Below are positions 39,601 through 45,651 of a stretch of 64,000 nt of DNA, in pieces (positions within the stretch are counted from its first letter, which is position 1; each line of letters begins with the position of its first letter). Below the pieces are notes generated by a model, which saw only the letters and a list, made by a program, of their open reading frames with translations, searched no databases and was not told the DNA's origin. Source of the DNA: Camarhynchus parvulus (Eukaryota; Chordata; Aves; Passeriformes; Thraupidae); NCBI RefSeq assembly GCF_901933205.1, contig NC_044572.1:78489465-78553464 (forward strand). The letters run 5' to 3'. A program made the position numbers and the translations under genes.

Positions 39601-42600
39601 AAAACTTCCTGCTGATTATGTACCATTTGAAGTGAGTTAATGAAATTCTGGCAAAAACATTTGCTCCATCTTGCCTTTTATGGATTAAAAAAACCCAAAC
39701 CAACAAGCCCAAAACCCCAGAAACTTTTCTAAAAGCATGTTTGAATCAATTCATACAGGCAATATTTTATATTTTAAGCTATTAATGTTTATAATGAAGT
39801 CATTACATGTGTGCTGAAGTGCTTTTGTAAGAGCTTTTTCAGAAATATTAAACCTGTTAATGCTTAAGTTGTCATTTGCGCTACGGGGGAGGCAGGATCA
39901 TTAGCTTATAACTGAGTTTGTTGACACTATAAAATTTCTAGTTATGTTCATGCAGCTGTTTATTTGTTAATGTAACACTTTTGATTAAAAATGTATCAGT
40001 GAGTTTGGTTAGAATACAAGACTGCCTGGTATTGTGATAGTTCCCAGGCATTGCTATGTTGAAGCAAAGTAGCTGGGGCAATTACTCCTGATTGGTTTGT
40101 TCAAAAAGAATCTTGGAACTGCTTGTTGGAACCAAAGCTGAATTCTTTGAACTAAAGTAAACAGCCTACAAGCTCTTTAAGTGGCATTAGCTCAAAGACT
40201 AAATCATGACTTGGACTGAAAACATAGCCAGTCTCAGCATCACAGATTTCTCTTGGGACAAATCCTGTGTTTCTCTCTCACAGATAATTCAAGGGAGGTG
40301 CTAAACTGACCATTTAAGCTCATAAATAAATTATGTTATGTCTCAACGTTCATATTGGGGCCTAACACTGACATAAATCCAATTTTGTTTTTTTCACTTC
40401 TATTGAAGGATCTTTGGTTTTCTACCAACAGGTAAAAGAAAAACTAAAGAACATGGGACCTTTTCAACCTATGCACATATTTTTGCGACAGGAGATTGAA
40501 CAAATGCAGAGAGTTATTTCTTTAGTGAGAAGCACTCTGACTGATCTAAAACTTGCCATTGATGGGACAATAGTTATGAGTGAAAATCTGAGGGATGCTT
40601 TAGACTGCATGTATGATGGAAGGATTCCTGCTAGCTGGAAAAAGGTAGGTATACATCACTTGTTCTGGAAAGAAATAAAAAATCTATTTCTGAAGACTAG
40701 ATTAAACTGCTAGACTTAGAGTAAACATTTTTTTCAAACTATGTTTCAGAGGTGTTAACTAGAGCTGTGCAACTGCTGGAATAGATTTTCTGCTAAAATA
40801 AACATACTCAAAACAAGGCTTCTTTCTTTTATGAAAATTGAAATGAATGTGAAGGTTGCAGATATGTGCCATTTTAACAACCCGTTACATATTGGCAGTA
40901 TGAAAACCCAGAGAGAGGAAAGAAATTTAAAATGTGATGATGGATTTTAAAAATTAACACCCACATTAGTGACTAAAGTGGTGTTATTTATTGGACATAT
41001 ATAATTATTGGACAGCCTTTTCTGGGTTAAGTAGAGGTGGCCTGTCCATCTTGGTCAAAATCAGTGCACTTTGAGTAATAGCCACATAATTGCAAAATAG
41101 TAAATGCTGGAAAGGACCTGTGAAGACTGTGTAGTTTAATCATGCTTTCTAAAGCAGTGTCAGTTAAATCAGGGTTCCCAGGAGTCTCCAGAATCAGAGA
41201 GGTGCAACCCGCTTCATTGTTTGATCACCTTCACAGTAAAAACCAACCTATCAACCAACCACCAGCCAAAGAAACAAAAAATTCCTTAAGTTGAAACAGA
41301 ATTTCTGACATTTCATCTTGTTCCCATTGCCTTCTGTCCAATTGCTGAAAAGGATCAGGCTCCATCTTCTTCTGTCCTCCACATGAGATATAAACATATT
41401 TAAGCCTCCTTTAAGCGTTCTCTTCTCCAAGCTAAACAATCCCAGCTCTCAGCCTCTCCCCATAGAAATTGTTTTCAGGGATAATTAGACCTGTTAACAG
41501 CAACTGATGGAAAGAAAAATGTGTTTTTTTTTTTTTTAAAGAATTTTTTTTGTTGTTGTTGTTTGCTTGTTTTGTTTCTACTGACAAAGTGTTCTCATGG
41601 CAGAAAACCTAGATGTAAACAGATGTTTCACAACACAGCTATATCTCCCCATAGTCCAAGTTCAGCTTTCCTTAGTTTTATTCAGAAGAATAAAAATGCA
41701 GAACAGTCTTATAGAAATCGTGTTGTCTTGATATATTGACCTTGGAATTATAAAGACATGTATGCAGTTTTTCTTTTTAGCTTATACAGCTGTTTAACCT
41801 TGCAAAAATGTCATAAAATGGACAATTCCACAGAGAGCATTAAATGTGTAAATGGAATAGTAGACATGAATTTAAACAGAGAAAGAATTTCCTTCAGGTA
41901 TCAGTGGGATGCAAAGCTTAAGCATCAGGTTAAAGTTAAGATATGATAGATGATTTTCAAATATGCTTTGCTAATATAATATTGTTTATTACCATGGGAG
42001 GATGTAGCTTTTCTTGACAGCAGTATGCTATTTTAAAACATGTTTACTGTTTTTAGGCATCTTGGCCTTCTAGTACACTTGGTTTCTGGTTTACTGAGCT
42101 TCTAGAAAGAAACCACCAGTTTTGCACGTGGATTTTTGAAAATCGACCCAACTGTTTCTGGATGACAGGGTTTTTTAATCCTCAAGGATTTTTAACTGCA
42201 GTGAGACAGGTAAATTGTGTTTGAAATCTTATTCTGCTTATTTTTTCACATACTTTTAAAAATAAAATGTATTGTCTGATGAAGGATGAGTTTATACACA
42301 TTGGAAGATGCGTGACTGTCTAACATTTCCTGAGTGAACTGTTCCTTCTTCACACATACTTTGTTAGTATAACAACCTCTAATGTGTTCAGTTATATGTC
42401 CTGTGTTGACCAAGGCCCAAATAAATAGAGACTACCTCACAACATTATTAAGGTAGACTAGAAAAATATTAAGTCTCATGTTTCCATTGTGATATCTCTG
42501 AGAATGACCATTAAGCCAATGAATTTCCCTTTTCCCCCCTCTCTTTTGTTCTGTGTTCAGTACTTACCTGACTGGAGACTGGGCTGAAAAGCTATTTAGA

Positions 42601-44514
42601 ATTAGTCTTACATTTCCCTGCTGCTGTTCAGTAGCTGATTAAGTTTTTCTTCAGGAAGCGTGAAAGACTTTCCTTTATTAATGCATAGAAGTATGATATT
42701 TGATGTGTTTGCGAACGTATGTATGTTGACTTGGTGATTGTATTGGTTGCTCAGCAACTTTTTTACTTTAAAAGGAAACAATAAATGCCTGTGTTGGTCA
42801 GCATAAAGGAACATACTGGAGACAGTAAGCATCTGGAATATGTAAAATTAAGAAAGAATACTCAGGTGAAAATACAGTGGGACCTCAGGAAAATAAAAGC
42901 CCAAGCTTTTGGAGAAGAGAATGAAGATTTTTGATGTAGGAAGAAAATCCCCTCCTACTCTGAAGTCTGGGTAGTGTAATCTAAAATGTCAGGCATGTAG
43001 CCTTGGAATTATGTAACAAAAATAGTCCTAAACTGGGACTATCTTTTGCATCCAAGGTCATGTAAAAGGTTTACTAGCAGGATCCAAAACAGTTAGAAAC
43101 TACAGAATTTTCTGGTTCCATAAAAAGGAACTGTGGATATGTAACAACCTACTATGCCAAGTAAATACCTAAGTGAGTTTCTGGGCTTTGATGTGAGAAA
43201 GATCTTGAGTTCTTTTAGATCATCGATGTAACTGCAGTACAGGGCAAACATTCATTCCAATTATTTCAAAGAATGATTTTTGAAGCCATTGGAAGACCAG
43301 GATGAAACTTGGGTTTGCCACAACTTATTTGCATGGCATAGTAAAGAACTGGGCAACTGAGAGTTGAGTGTTGTCCAGTGCATCAACTAACAGGTTTTTT
43401 TGCAGTCTCTTTACATAGCTTTATAGCTGAGTGAGTTTTTACTCATTAAGAGTACAGCTACTGAAGAGTAGAGGTGCAGGAAAAGGAAGGTAACCCCAGA
43501 AAGTATGTTTCACTTACCACATGCAGGTAATGTTTTCTCATCTCATCAAATATGTGAAATTTTTGTGTTCACAAGAGCTGGCTACAATTGGCATTCAGTG
43601 GTTGTGTTACTTGGTATGGTTTTTAGATTCTTTATATAATAGAAAGAAATTAAAATCAAATATAGTGGCAAAAGTACTGAAAGGTTTCTTGTAGTGCCAT
43701 GCCATCATTCCCTTAGAGAAAAGTCAAACTTCTGTGAAGATGGATATTGTGAAGGATTGGTGATTTTTTGTTGTACTGAAGACAATATTTTATGACCATA
43801 AAAATTTATTTCTAATAACTGCTGGGAAAAAGGGTTCTGAGCTCATGTGAAAATTTAACAACCTAACTTTTGTCTGATTTGGGCAGGAAATAACGAGAGC
43901 TAACAAAGGATGGGCTCTTGACAGTGTAGTGCTGTGCAATGAAGTCACAAAATGGATGAAGGATGATATCACAAGCCCTCCTTCAGAAGGTGTCTACGTG
44001 TATGGGCTGTATTTAGAAGGAGCTGGCTGGGACAGAAGAAACATGAGACTGACAGAATCTAAGCCCAAGGTGCTCTTTGAGCTGATGCCAGTTATAAGGA
44101 TATATGCCGAGAATAACAGTAAGTAACAGTATTGTAAAGGATGTTATTTCCATTGGATTCAACGTAGCATTTTATTTAACTGCATTGAAATCTTTTGGGC
44201 TTGCCAGGATTTCGTAAGGCTGTTACTAATCATTGTATACATAGCAACTCTCTTTCAGGGTGGAAGATTTCCATTTAAAATGTGTTTCAGGCTTGCTTCA
44301 TAATTGATAGTAGGCACTTTTCCTAATATTTAGATAGGTCTCTACACGTGGTCTTAATGGTGTTAAGCACTTTATAACAGGTAAGCTGTATGTACATATT
44401 GACAATATGTGTCCCAGACCTAAAATGCCATTTTTCTTATACATAAACTCTGTGATCTCTGTAGCCTCCATAACATAAATCTAAATGATGTTTCACTCAT
44501 GCCACAACTGAATG

Positions 44515-44547
<33 letters not shown>

Positions 44548-45651
44548 GTGTATATGCAACATACAAGATACTCATGGATTATATACACACACACACATAC
44601 ATATATACATATACAGGTATATACTGTGTTTATAGATAATATGTTTATAGATATATACATATATAAATTCATATGTATACACGTATATATGTATTGTGTA
44701 TATTTATAAAAACTTTTTTTCGTAGACAAGTCTGATTTTGAGCTCATGGAAGCAAGCAAGAAGTGGAGTGAGGTTGTGGGAGATGTTTTGTCTTTGAGGC
44801 AGTAAAGGAATGGAAAGAAAACTTATGGGGCTTAAGGACAGTGCTGGGAAAATATGTAATTTGTCTTAATGTAATGAGTTTTTGCATATACAATAGGACA
44901 TGCTGTTGAATAGGGATATAAAACAGAACAGAATAATCCACTGAAGAACATAAAATTGGAAAACTTTGTTGAAAAGAATTCCATCCCTAAAAGCAAATCT
45001 TGCTAACATGCTATTTTGCATAGCTAATGTTTTATAAAACGCATGATCAGCAGCCAAGATAATAAATAATGTATACTGAAGTACTGAGCATGACTTGACT
45101 ACTGTTCTAATTCTGCAGTGAAGTAGTTGATGACTTGTACTCTCAAATATGAAATGTATTTCAAACCAAGTTTGTAAGTTACCAGGTCAAAAGTAAGGAA
45201 ATTTTATTTTGGCATAATACATTGATAAGAAGTAATGTTTCGCTGGCAGATTGAACCAATAAGAGCAGTAATTACTCTGGAGTGTCCATTTACATATATT
45301 GGTTTGCATCAGTTCCTAGGTGCTCATGTTAAACCTAAAGATTTCAAACCATGTATGTCTTTCAGCTGGCAATAGCAAATAGAAAGCAAAGTACTATTGA
45401 ACTTGGATTCACTTTTCCATTTGCCTTATGATCAATCCCTTAGGGCCCCATTTTTTCAACTTAGTTTAATTGCTCTTTATGTCTCTTCTGTCTTTTCAGC
45501 TGCAAAAGATCCACGTCTGTATTCATGTCCAGTCTACAAAAAGAGCAGTCGAACAGACCTTAATTACATTGTTTCTATGGATCTTAAAACCCGCCAGCCT
45601 CCAGAGCACTGGGTACTCCGTGGAGTAGCACTTCTGTGTGATGTCAAGTAA
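437..45651 (+). CDS. DNAH5: Axonemal dynein heavy chain 5, 3' portion (31 spliced exons)
   Basis: This is the motor half of an outer-dynein-arm heavy chain, an AAA+ ATPase that slides doublet microtubules in motile cilia. Joining the 31 exons listed separately gives 5862 bases in one frame (1953 residues and TAA). Visible in order: the AAA3 end (window residues 1-211), AAA4 with P-loop GVGGSGKQS (about 290), stalk CC1 (530-628), microtubule-binding domain (629-756), stalk CC2 (757-835), AAA5 (835-1066), buttress (1067-1115), AAA6 (1116-1564) and the C-terminal domain ending [15 protein letters not shown]. The 5' exons lie outside the window, so this copy is partial only because of the window edge. 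No frameshift or internal stop was found. DNAH5 is preferred over DNAH8 from recalled C-terminal residues (LLCDVK and the KKxxRTDLNYI segment) and from the gene-free downstream flank. In humans, loss of DNAH5 causes primary ciliary dyskinesia. Confidence 0.87.
1274..1497 (+). CDS. DNAH5: DNAH5 exon w2: AAA3 C-terminal subdomain
   Basis: 224 bases. The first two bases complete the Gly codon from exon w1, and the exon ends in phase 0. It contains [30 protein letters not shown] and [13 protein letters not shown]; the [11 protein letters not shown] block is a family-wide AAA3 signature. Acceptor tttccacag, donor gtacgt. Confidence 0.92.
1498..3487 (+). other. Intron between exons w2 and w3
   Basis: Two kilobases of AT-rich intron. 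From about 2990 to 3440 it carries a plus-orientation CR1 fragment (listed separately). The rest shows only short TA-rich runs (for example 2270-2330) and no coding signal. Confidence 0.7.
2990..3440 (+). mobile_element. CR1-type LINE, truncated 3' end
   Basis: The sequence follows the 3' end of avian CR1: CCTGAAGCACCTCTTCTAAG, GAGGAGAGACTGAGGGAGCT, the GAAGGGAGACCTAATCAATA block, the GAAATTCCTCCTGAACATGA block, a GAGATGTTCAAGAACCT block, and the ending CTATGATTCTGTGA. It is in the same orientation as the gene, 5'-truncated and diverged. The element ends within 50 bases of the next exon. Confidence 0.88.
3488..3683 (+). CDS. DNAH5: DNAH5 exon w3: end of AAA3 and link to AAA4
   Basis: 196 bases, entering in phase 0 and leaving one base of a split codon. 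It encodes [18 protein letters not shown] through [10 protein letters not shown]. LWKHECxRVxADRF is the typical AAA3 C-terminal helix sequence of dyneins. The acceptor tgtatgtag sits behind a long T-run just after a CR1 element. Confidence 0.9.
3684..7848 (+). other. Intron between exons w3 and w4
   Basis: A 4.2-kb intron. The stretch about 3684-6430 is AT-rich with no recognisable element. About 6430-7250 is CR1-derived (listed separately). The remainder up to the acceptor ttgttctag is plain intron. Confidence 0.7.
6430..7250 (+). mobile_element. CR1-type LINE fragment, diverged, in two parts
   Basis: The left part (about 6430-7000) resembles the end of CR1 ORF2, with a decayed reverse-transcriptase tail (a GVPQGSVLGP-like stretch now full of substitutions), followed by the 3' region that reads AAGGCTACACCTGGAGTGTT. 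After a T-rich tract at about 7035-7075, the right part (about 7080-7250) matches the CR1 3' end: CCAGAGATGTTGTGGAGTCT, then GGACCAGATGACCTTCAGAG. Plus orientation. It is non-functional. Confidence 0.8.
7849..8021 (+). CDS. DNAH5: DNAH5 exon w4: AAA3-AAA4 linker and start of AAA4
   Basis: 173 bases. The first two bases complete an Asp codon, and the exon ends in phase 0. It encodes [18 protein letters not shown], then a helical stretch, then [18 protein letters not shown]. The MVFFxDAMxHLxxI pattern leads directly into the AAA4 P-loop in dyneins. Acceptor ttgttctag, donor gtacag. Confidence 0.9.
8022..10545 (+). other. Intron between exons w4 and w5
   Basis: A 2.5-kb AT-rich intron. I see no repeat I can name, no coding signal and no RNA gene. 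A weak LTR-like stretch around 9514-9830 was considered and not accepted. Confidence 0.65.
10546..10676 (+). CDS. DNAH5: DNAH5 exon w5: AAA4 Walker A (P-loop)
   Basis: 131 bases, entering in phase 0 and leaving two bases of an Arg codon. It encodes [24 protein letters not shown] and [11 protein letters not shown]. The P-loop GxxGxGK with the invariant Lys is intact, so AAA4 should still bind nucleotide, as known for axonemal dyneins. Confidence 0.93.
10677..11519 (+). other. Intron between exons w5 and w6
   Basis: 843 bases of AT-rich intron ending in a strong pyrimidine tract and ttgtag. Nothing else was recognised. Confidence 0.65.
11520..11673 (+). CDS. DNAH5: DNAH5 exon w6: AAA4 Walker B region
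   Basis: 154 bases. The first base completes the Arg codon, and the exon ends in phase 0. It contains [18 protein letters not shown] and [28 protein letters not shown] is the AAA4 Walker B strand. The acceptor follows a long T-tract; donor gtaaga. Confidence 0.92.
11674..12330 (+). other. Intron between exons w6 and w7
   Basis: 657 bases of AT-rich intron ending in the acceptor cccaaag. No repeat or signal was recognised. Confidence 0.65.
12331..12598 (+). CDS. DNAH5: DNAH5 exon w7: AAA4 sensor region
   Basis: 268 bases, entering in phase 0 and leaving one base of a Val codon. It contains [56 protein letters not shown] and [22 protein letters not shown] and CTIDWFxxWPxxAL are among the most conserved AAA4 blocks in all dyneins. 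Confidence 0.94.
12599..13168 (+). other. Intron between exons w7 and w8
   Basis: 570 bases of intron ending ttcctaag. No element was recognised. Confidence 0.65.
13169..13400 (+). CDS. DNAH5: DNAH5 exon w8: AAA4 C-terminal subdomain to stalk base
   Basis: 232 bases. It completes Val and leaves two bases of an Arg codon. It contains [47 protein letters not shown] and [15 protein letters not shown]. RRxxxVTPKSYLxFI...Y is the family signature just before the stalk helix CC1. Confidence 0.94.
13401..14896 (+). other. Intron between exons w8 and w9
   Basis: 1.5 kb of AT-rich intron ending cacttcag. A T-run occurs at about 14767-14779. No repeat family was recognised. Confidence 0.65.
14897..15011 (+). 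CDS. DNAH5: DNAH5 exon w9: stalk coiled coil CC1, first part
   Basis: 115 bases. The first base completes Arg, and the exon ends in phase 0. It encodes [18 protein letters not shown] and [21 protein letters not shown] regular hydrophobic heptad pattern with many Glu and Lys marks the ascending helix of the dynein stalk. Donor gtatgt. Confidence 0.92.
15229..15405 (+). CDS. DNAH5: DNAH5 exon w10: stalk coiled coil CC1, second part
   Basis: 177 bases, phase 0 at both ends. It encodes [16 protein letters not shown], then [20 protein letters not shown] and [15 protein letters not shown]. The stretch [16 protein letters not shown] is the highly conserved CC1 segment next to the microtubule-binding domain. 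Acceptor cattctag, donor gttggt. Confidence 0.94.
15406..18071 (+). other. Intron between exons w10 and w11
   Basis: A 2.7-kb intron. It has a short (ATTC)n microsatellite at about 16520-16541 and a TAAA-rich run at about 16925-16944. The remainder shows no recognisable element. Confidence 0.7.
16520..16541. repeat. (ATTC)n microsatellite
   Basis: Five consecutive CATT/ATTC units are visible directly. It is intronic, short, and has no evident function. Confidence 0.8.
18072..18275 (+). CDS. DNAH5: DNAH5 exon w11: microtubule-binding domain, first half
   Basis: 204 bases, phase 0 at both ends. It encodes [34 protein letters not shown] and [10 protein letters not shown]. The [30 protein letters not shown] block is the start of the dynein microtubule-binding domain at the stalk tip. 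The middle of the exon (18099-18185) is unusually GC-rich at third codon positions for this gene. Acceptor attcctag, donor gtgctt. Confidence 0.94.
18276..19660 (+). other. Intron between exons w11 and w12
   Basis: 1.4 kb of AT-rich intron. At 18530-18550 there is a perfect 21-base palindrome around a central G, followed at once by two copies of tttggatagccat. Otherwise nothing was recognised. Acceptor attttttcag. Confidence 0.65.
19661..19840 (+). CDS. DNAH5: DNAH5 exon w12: microtubule-binding domain, second half
   Basis: 180 bases, phase 0 at both ends. It contains [37 protein letters not shown] and [10 protein letters not shown]. CGxxAGLCxWxKAMxxF is the conserved closing part of the microtubule-binding domain. 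The donor gtttgt is weak but has the obligatory GT. Confidence 0.93.
19841..20715 (+). other. Intron between exons w12 and w13
   Basis: 875 bases of AT-rich intron ending ctctgtag. No recognisable repeat. Confidence 0.65.
20716..20853 (+). CDS. DNAH5: DNAH5 exon w13: stalk coiled coil CC2
   Basis: 138 bases, phase 0 at both ends. It encodes [20 protein letters not shown], then a Glu/Lys-rich helix through [18 protein letters not shown]. This is the descending helix of the stalk, which pairs with CC1 from exons w9-w10. Donor gtgaac. Confidence 0.92.
20854..21446 (+). other. Intron between exons w13 and w14
   Basis: 593 bases. A pyrimidine-rich stretch (tctcccctcttccctcccaccccctc) lies at about 21027-21052; otherwise plain intron. 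Confidence 0.65.
21447..21582 (+). CDS. DNAH5: DNAH5 exon w14: end of CC2 into AAA5
   Basis: 136 bases, entering in phase 0 and leaving one base of a Gly codon. It contains [36 protein letters not shown] and QTKRLVG. The block around AERCRxKMxxAxxLIxGLxxEKxRW is a dynein hallmark at the base of the stalk. Confidence 0.94.
21583..23021 (+). other. Intron between exons w14 and w15
   Basis: 1.4 kb of intron. It has a C-rich tract at 22576-22612 (G-rich on the minus strand) with four runs of four or more C. No mobile element was recognised. Acceptor ctctttcag. Confidence 0.65.
23022..23338 (+). CDS. DNAH5: DNAH5 exon w15: AAA5 core
   Basis: 317 bases, the longest exon here. It completes Gly and ends in phase 0. 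It contains [59 protein letters not shown] and KIWIKNKE. [16 protein letters not shown] and LPND.LS..NG....+..R.PL.IDPQ.Q are invariant AAA5 blocks. AAA5 of dyneins does not hydrolyse ATP, and no classical P-loop is seen here. Confidence 0.95.
23339..24582 (+). other. Intron between exons w15 and w16
   Basis: 1.2 kb. It contains a chance open frame (23683-24177, non-ATG start) that I do not accept as a gene. No repeat was recognised. Confidence 0.65.
24583..24738 (+). CDS. DNAH5: DNAH5 exon w16: AAA5 Walker B-like region
   Basis: 156 bases, phase 0 at both ends. It contains [40 protein letters not shown] and [29 protein letters not shown] is the conserved AAA5 strand and acidic motif. Donor gtaaaa. 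Confidence 0.94.
24739..25173 (+). other. Intron between exons w16 and w17
   Basis: 435 bases of AT-rich intron. The acceptor is ttcttgag, a less common GAG acceptor but preceded by a good pyrimidine run. Confidence 0.65.
25174..25356 (+). CDS. DNAH5: DNAH5 exon w17: AAA5 C-terminal part
   Basis: 183 bases, phase 0 at both ends. It contains [38 protein letters not shown] and [18 protein letters not shown]. [17 protein letters not shown] and NFxVTxxGLExQLL are near-invariant dynein blocks that precede the buttress helices. Confidence 0.94.
25357..29972 (+). other. Longest intron, between exons w17 and w18
   Basis: 4.6 kb. About 25990-26450 has a less AT-rich composition of unknown origin and about 26525-26760 is a decayed CR1 3' end (listed separately). 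The rest up to the acceptor atccaatag is AT-rich with no element I can name. Confidence 0.65.
26525..26760 (+). mobile_element. CR1-type LINE, decayed 3' end
   Basis: The region keeps the order of CR1 3'-end blocks: GATTAGATATTAGGGAAAAA, GTCAAACCCTGGAGTAGATT, GGATTTTGTGGAATTTCTG, then a GGGTTGAACTAGTTAATTTC block where CR1 normally has GGACTAGATGACCT, then GTGCCTTCCAAACTAAAATT. Plus orientation, strongly diverged. Confidence 0.7.
29973..30216 (+). CDS. DNAH5: DNAH5 exon w18: buttress coiled coil and start of AAA6
   Basis: 244 bases, entering in phase 0 and leaving one base of a Val codon. It contains [37 protein letters not shown] and [20 protein letters not shown]. LEDxLLxxLxxSxGxLxDDExLIxVLxxTKxTAxEV is the buttress (strut) hairpin that props the stalk. 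Acceptor atccaatag, donor gtgagt. Confidence 0.93.
30217..31209 (+). other. Intron between exons w18 and w19
   Basis: 993 bases of AT-rich intron ending attcttcag. No repeat was recognised. Confidence 0.65.
31210..31324 (+). CDS. DNAH5: DNAH5 exon w19: AAA6, first part
   Basis: 115 bases. It completes Val and leaves two bases of an Arg codon. It encodes [20 protein letters not shown] and [19 protein letters not shown]. RGSxLYFLIxEMxxVNxMYQxSLxxFLxLF is a conserved block at the start of AAA6. Confidence 0.93.
31325..31786 (+). other. Intron between exons w19 and w20
   Basis: 462 bases of AT-rich intron with acceptor tttaacag. Nothing was recognised. Confidence 0.65.
31787..31977 (+). CDS. 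DNAH5: DNAH5 exon w20: AAA6
   Basis: 191 bases. It completes Arg and leaves one base of a Gly codon. It contains [40 protein letters not shown] and [20 protein letters not shown]. The [21 protein letters not shown] block is invariant among axonemal heavy chains. Confidence 0.93.
31978..32807 (+). other. Intron between exons w20 and w21
   Basis: 830 bases of AT-rich intron ending tttcttgcag. Nothing was recognised. Confidence 0.65.
32808..32929 (+). CDS. DNAH5: DNAH5 exon w21: AAA6
   Basis: 122 bases. It completes Gly and ends in phase 0. It encodes [34 protein letters not shown] and SDILDQ. The [32 protein letters not shown] pattern is typical of this position. Donor gtatgt. Confidence 0.92.
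32930..33700 (+). other. Intron between exons w21 and w22
   Basis: 771 bases of intron ending taattgcag. Nothing was recognised. Confidence 0.65.
33701..33850 (+). CDS. DNAH5: DNAH5 exon w22: AAA6
   Basis: 150 bases, phase 0 at both ends. It encodes [20 protein letters not shown], then [20 protein letters not shown] and AQ. [18 protein letters not shown] is the conserved signature. Donor gtatat. Confidence 0.93.
33851..35455 (+). other. Intron between exons w22 and w23
   Basis: 1.6 kb of very AT-rich intron with TA-rich runs near 35160-35250. No element was recognised. Acceptor aatatag. Confidence 0.65.
35456..35701 (+). CDS. DNAH5: DNAH5 exon w23: AAA6
   Basis: 246 bases, phase 0 at both ends. 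It contains [56 protein letters not shown] and QTMAH. The [16 protein letters not shown] and SMGQGQxxHARKLL blocks are invariant. The last residue is His (codon CAT), where I recall Asn before the GGW of the next exon. Confidence 0.93.
35702..36964 (+). other. Intron between exons w23 and w24
   Basis: 1.26 kb of AT-rich intron ending gaaactag. No repeat was recognised. Confidence 0.65.
36965..37184 (+). CDS. DNAH5: DNAH5 exon w24: AAA6
   Basis: 220 bases, entering in phase 0 and leaving one base of a Gly codon. It contains [40 protein letters not shown] and [16 protein letters not shown]. GGWxLLQNCHLxxxxxxEL and FPIxLLQMSIKxxxEPPxGLRAGLxRTY are dynein-wide signatures. Donor gtgagt. Confidence 0.94.
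37185..37788 (+). other. Intron between exons w24 and w25
   Basis: 604 bases of intron ending atcaatag. Nothing was recognised. Confidence 0.65.
37789..37994 (+). CDS. DNAH5: DNAH5 exon w25: end of AAA6
   Basis: 206 bases. It completes Gly and ends in phase 0. It contains [39 protein letters not shown] and [20 protein letters not shown]. [28 protein letters not shown] is a universal dynein block. Donor gtaatg. Confidence 0.95.
37995..38748 (+). other. Intron between exons w25 and w26
   Basis: 754 bases of intron ending ggttttag. Nothing was recognised. Confidence 0.65.
38749..38952 (+). CDS. DNAH5: DNAH5 exon w26: AAA6 to C-terminal domain
   Basis: 204 bases, phase 0 at both ends. It contains [37 protein letters not shown] and [17 protein letters not shown]. 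[20 protein letters not shown] is the signature at the AAA6/C-terminal boundary. Donor gttggt. Confidence 0.94.
38953..39415 (+). other. Intron between exons w26 and w27
   Basis: 463 bases. A G-rich tract at 39318-39339, between T-runs, has the spacing of a potential G-quadruplex on the transcribed (sense) strand. Acceptor ctatgtag. Confidence 0.65.
39416..39631 (+). CDS. DNAH5: DNAH5 exon w27: C-terminal domain
   Basis: 216 bases, phase 0 at both ends. It contains [40 protein letters not shown], a four-glycine stretch and [33 protein letters not shown] is the strongest family signature. Donor gtgagt. Confidence 0.94.
39632..40431 (+). other. Intron between exons w27 and w28
   Basis: 800 bases of intron ending accaacag. 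Nothing was recognised. Confidence 0.65.
40432..40644 (+). CDS. DNAH5: DNAH5 exon w28: C-terminal domain helices
   Basis: 213 bases, phase 0 at both ends. It contains [60 protein letters not shown] and [11 protein letters not shown]. FLRQEIxRxQxVIxxVRxxLxxLxLAIxGxIVMSxxLxxAxxxxxxxxIPxxW is the expected pattern. Donor gtaggt. Confidence 0.94.
40645..42056 (+). other. Intron between exons w28 and w29
   Basis: 1.4 kb. About 41085-41475 is a minus-orientation CR1 fragment (listed separately). A T-run follows at about 41524-41538. The rest is plain intron. Acceptor gtttttag. Confidence 0.7.
41085..41475 (-). mobile_element. CR1-type LINE fragment
   Basis: Read on the plus strand, this is the reverse complement of a CR1 3' end: GCTGGAAAGGACCTGTGAAG, the TTCTGACATTTCATCTTGTTCCCATTGCC block, the AGGCTCCATCTTCTTCTGTC block, TTAAGCCTCCTTTAAGCGTT and CCAAGCTAAACAATCCCAGC. 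It is truncated and diverged, and antisense to the gene. Confidence 0.82.
42057..42209 (+). CDS. DNAH5: DNAH5 exon w29: C-terminal domain
   Basis: 153 bases, phase 0 at both ends. It encodes [37 protein letters not shown] and [14 protein letters not shown]. SLGxWFxxLxxRxxQFxxW and [18 protein letters not shown] are hallmarks of the dynein C-terminal domain. Donor gtaaat. Confidence 0.94.
42210..43886 (+). other. Intron between exons w29 and w30
   Basis: 1.7 kb of AT-rich intron ending tgggcag. No repeat or coding signal was recognised. Confidence 0.65.
43887..44118 (+). CDS. DNAH5: DNAH5 exon w30: C-terminal domain
   Basis: 232 bases, entering in phase 0 and leaving one base of a Thr codon. 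It contains [40 protein letters not shown] and [20 protein letters not shown]. GVYVxGLxLEGAxWDxxxxxLxESxPKxLFxxMPVI is the conserved block. Donor gtaagt. Confidence 0.94.
44119..45499 (+). other. Last intron, between exons w30 and w31
   Basis: 1.4 kb of intron containing a compound TA/TG/CA microsatellite at about 44513-44710. Otherwise plain AT-rich sequence. Acceptor cttttcag. Confidence 0.7.
44513..44710. repeat. Compound (TA)n/(TGTA)n/(CA)n microsatellite
   Basis: The run starts with about 12 TA units (44514-44537), passes into TGTA/TG units, and after a short gap continues with CA and TA units to about 44710. The two halves are partly complementary (TGTATG against CATACA), so the array could fold back on itself. 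Confidence 0.85.
45500..45651 (+). CDS. DNAH5: DNAH5 exon w31: terminal coding exon
   Basis: 152 bases. It completes Thr, encodes [30 protein letters not shown] and [16 protein letters not shown], and ends with TAA at 45649-45651. The YxCPxYKKxxRT...[13 protein letters not shown] ending is typical of the C-terminal tip of axonemal heavy chains. LLCDVK is closer to what I recall for DNAH5 than for DNAH8. Confidence 0.94.

Noticed and set aside
437..45651. Assignment to DNAH8 in place of DNAH5.
   Set aside because: The two paralogues are close and this cannot be fully excluded. The C-terminal residues, the large AT-rich introns and the long gene-free 3' flank fit DNAH5 better than DNAH8, which as I recall has GLP1R downstream.
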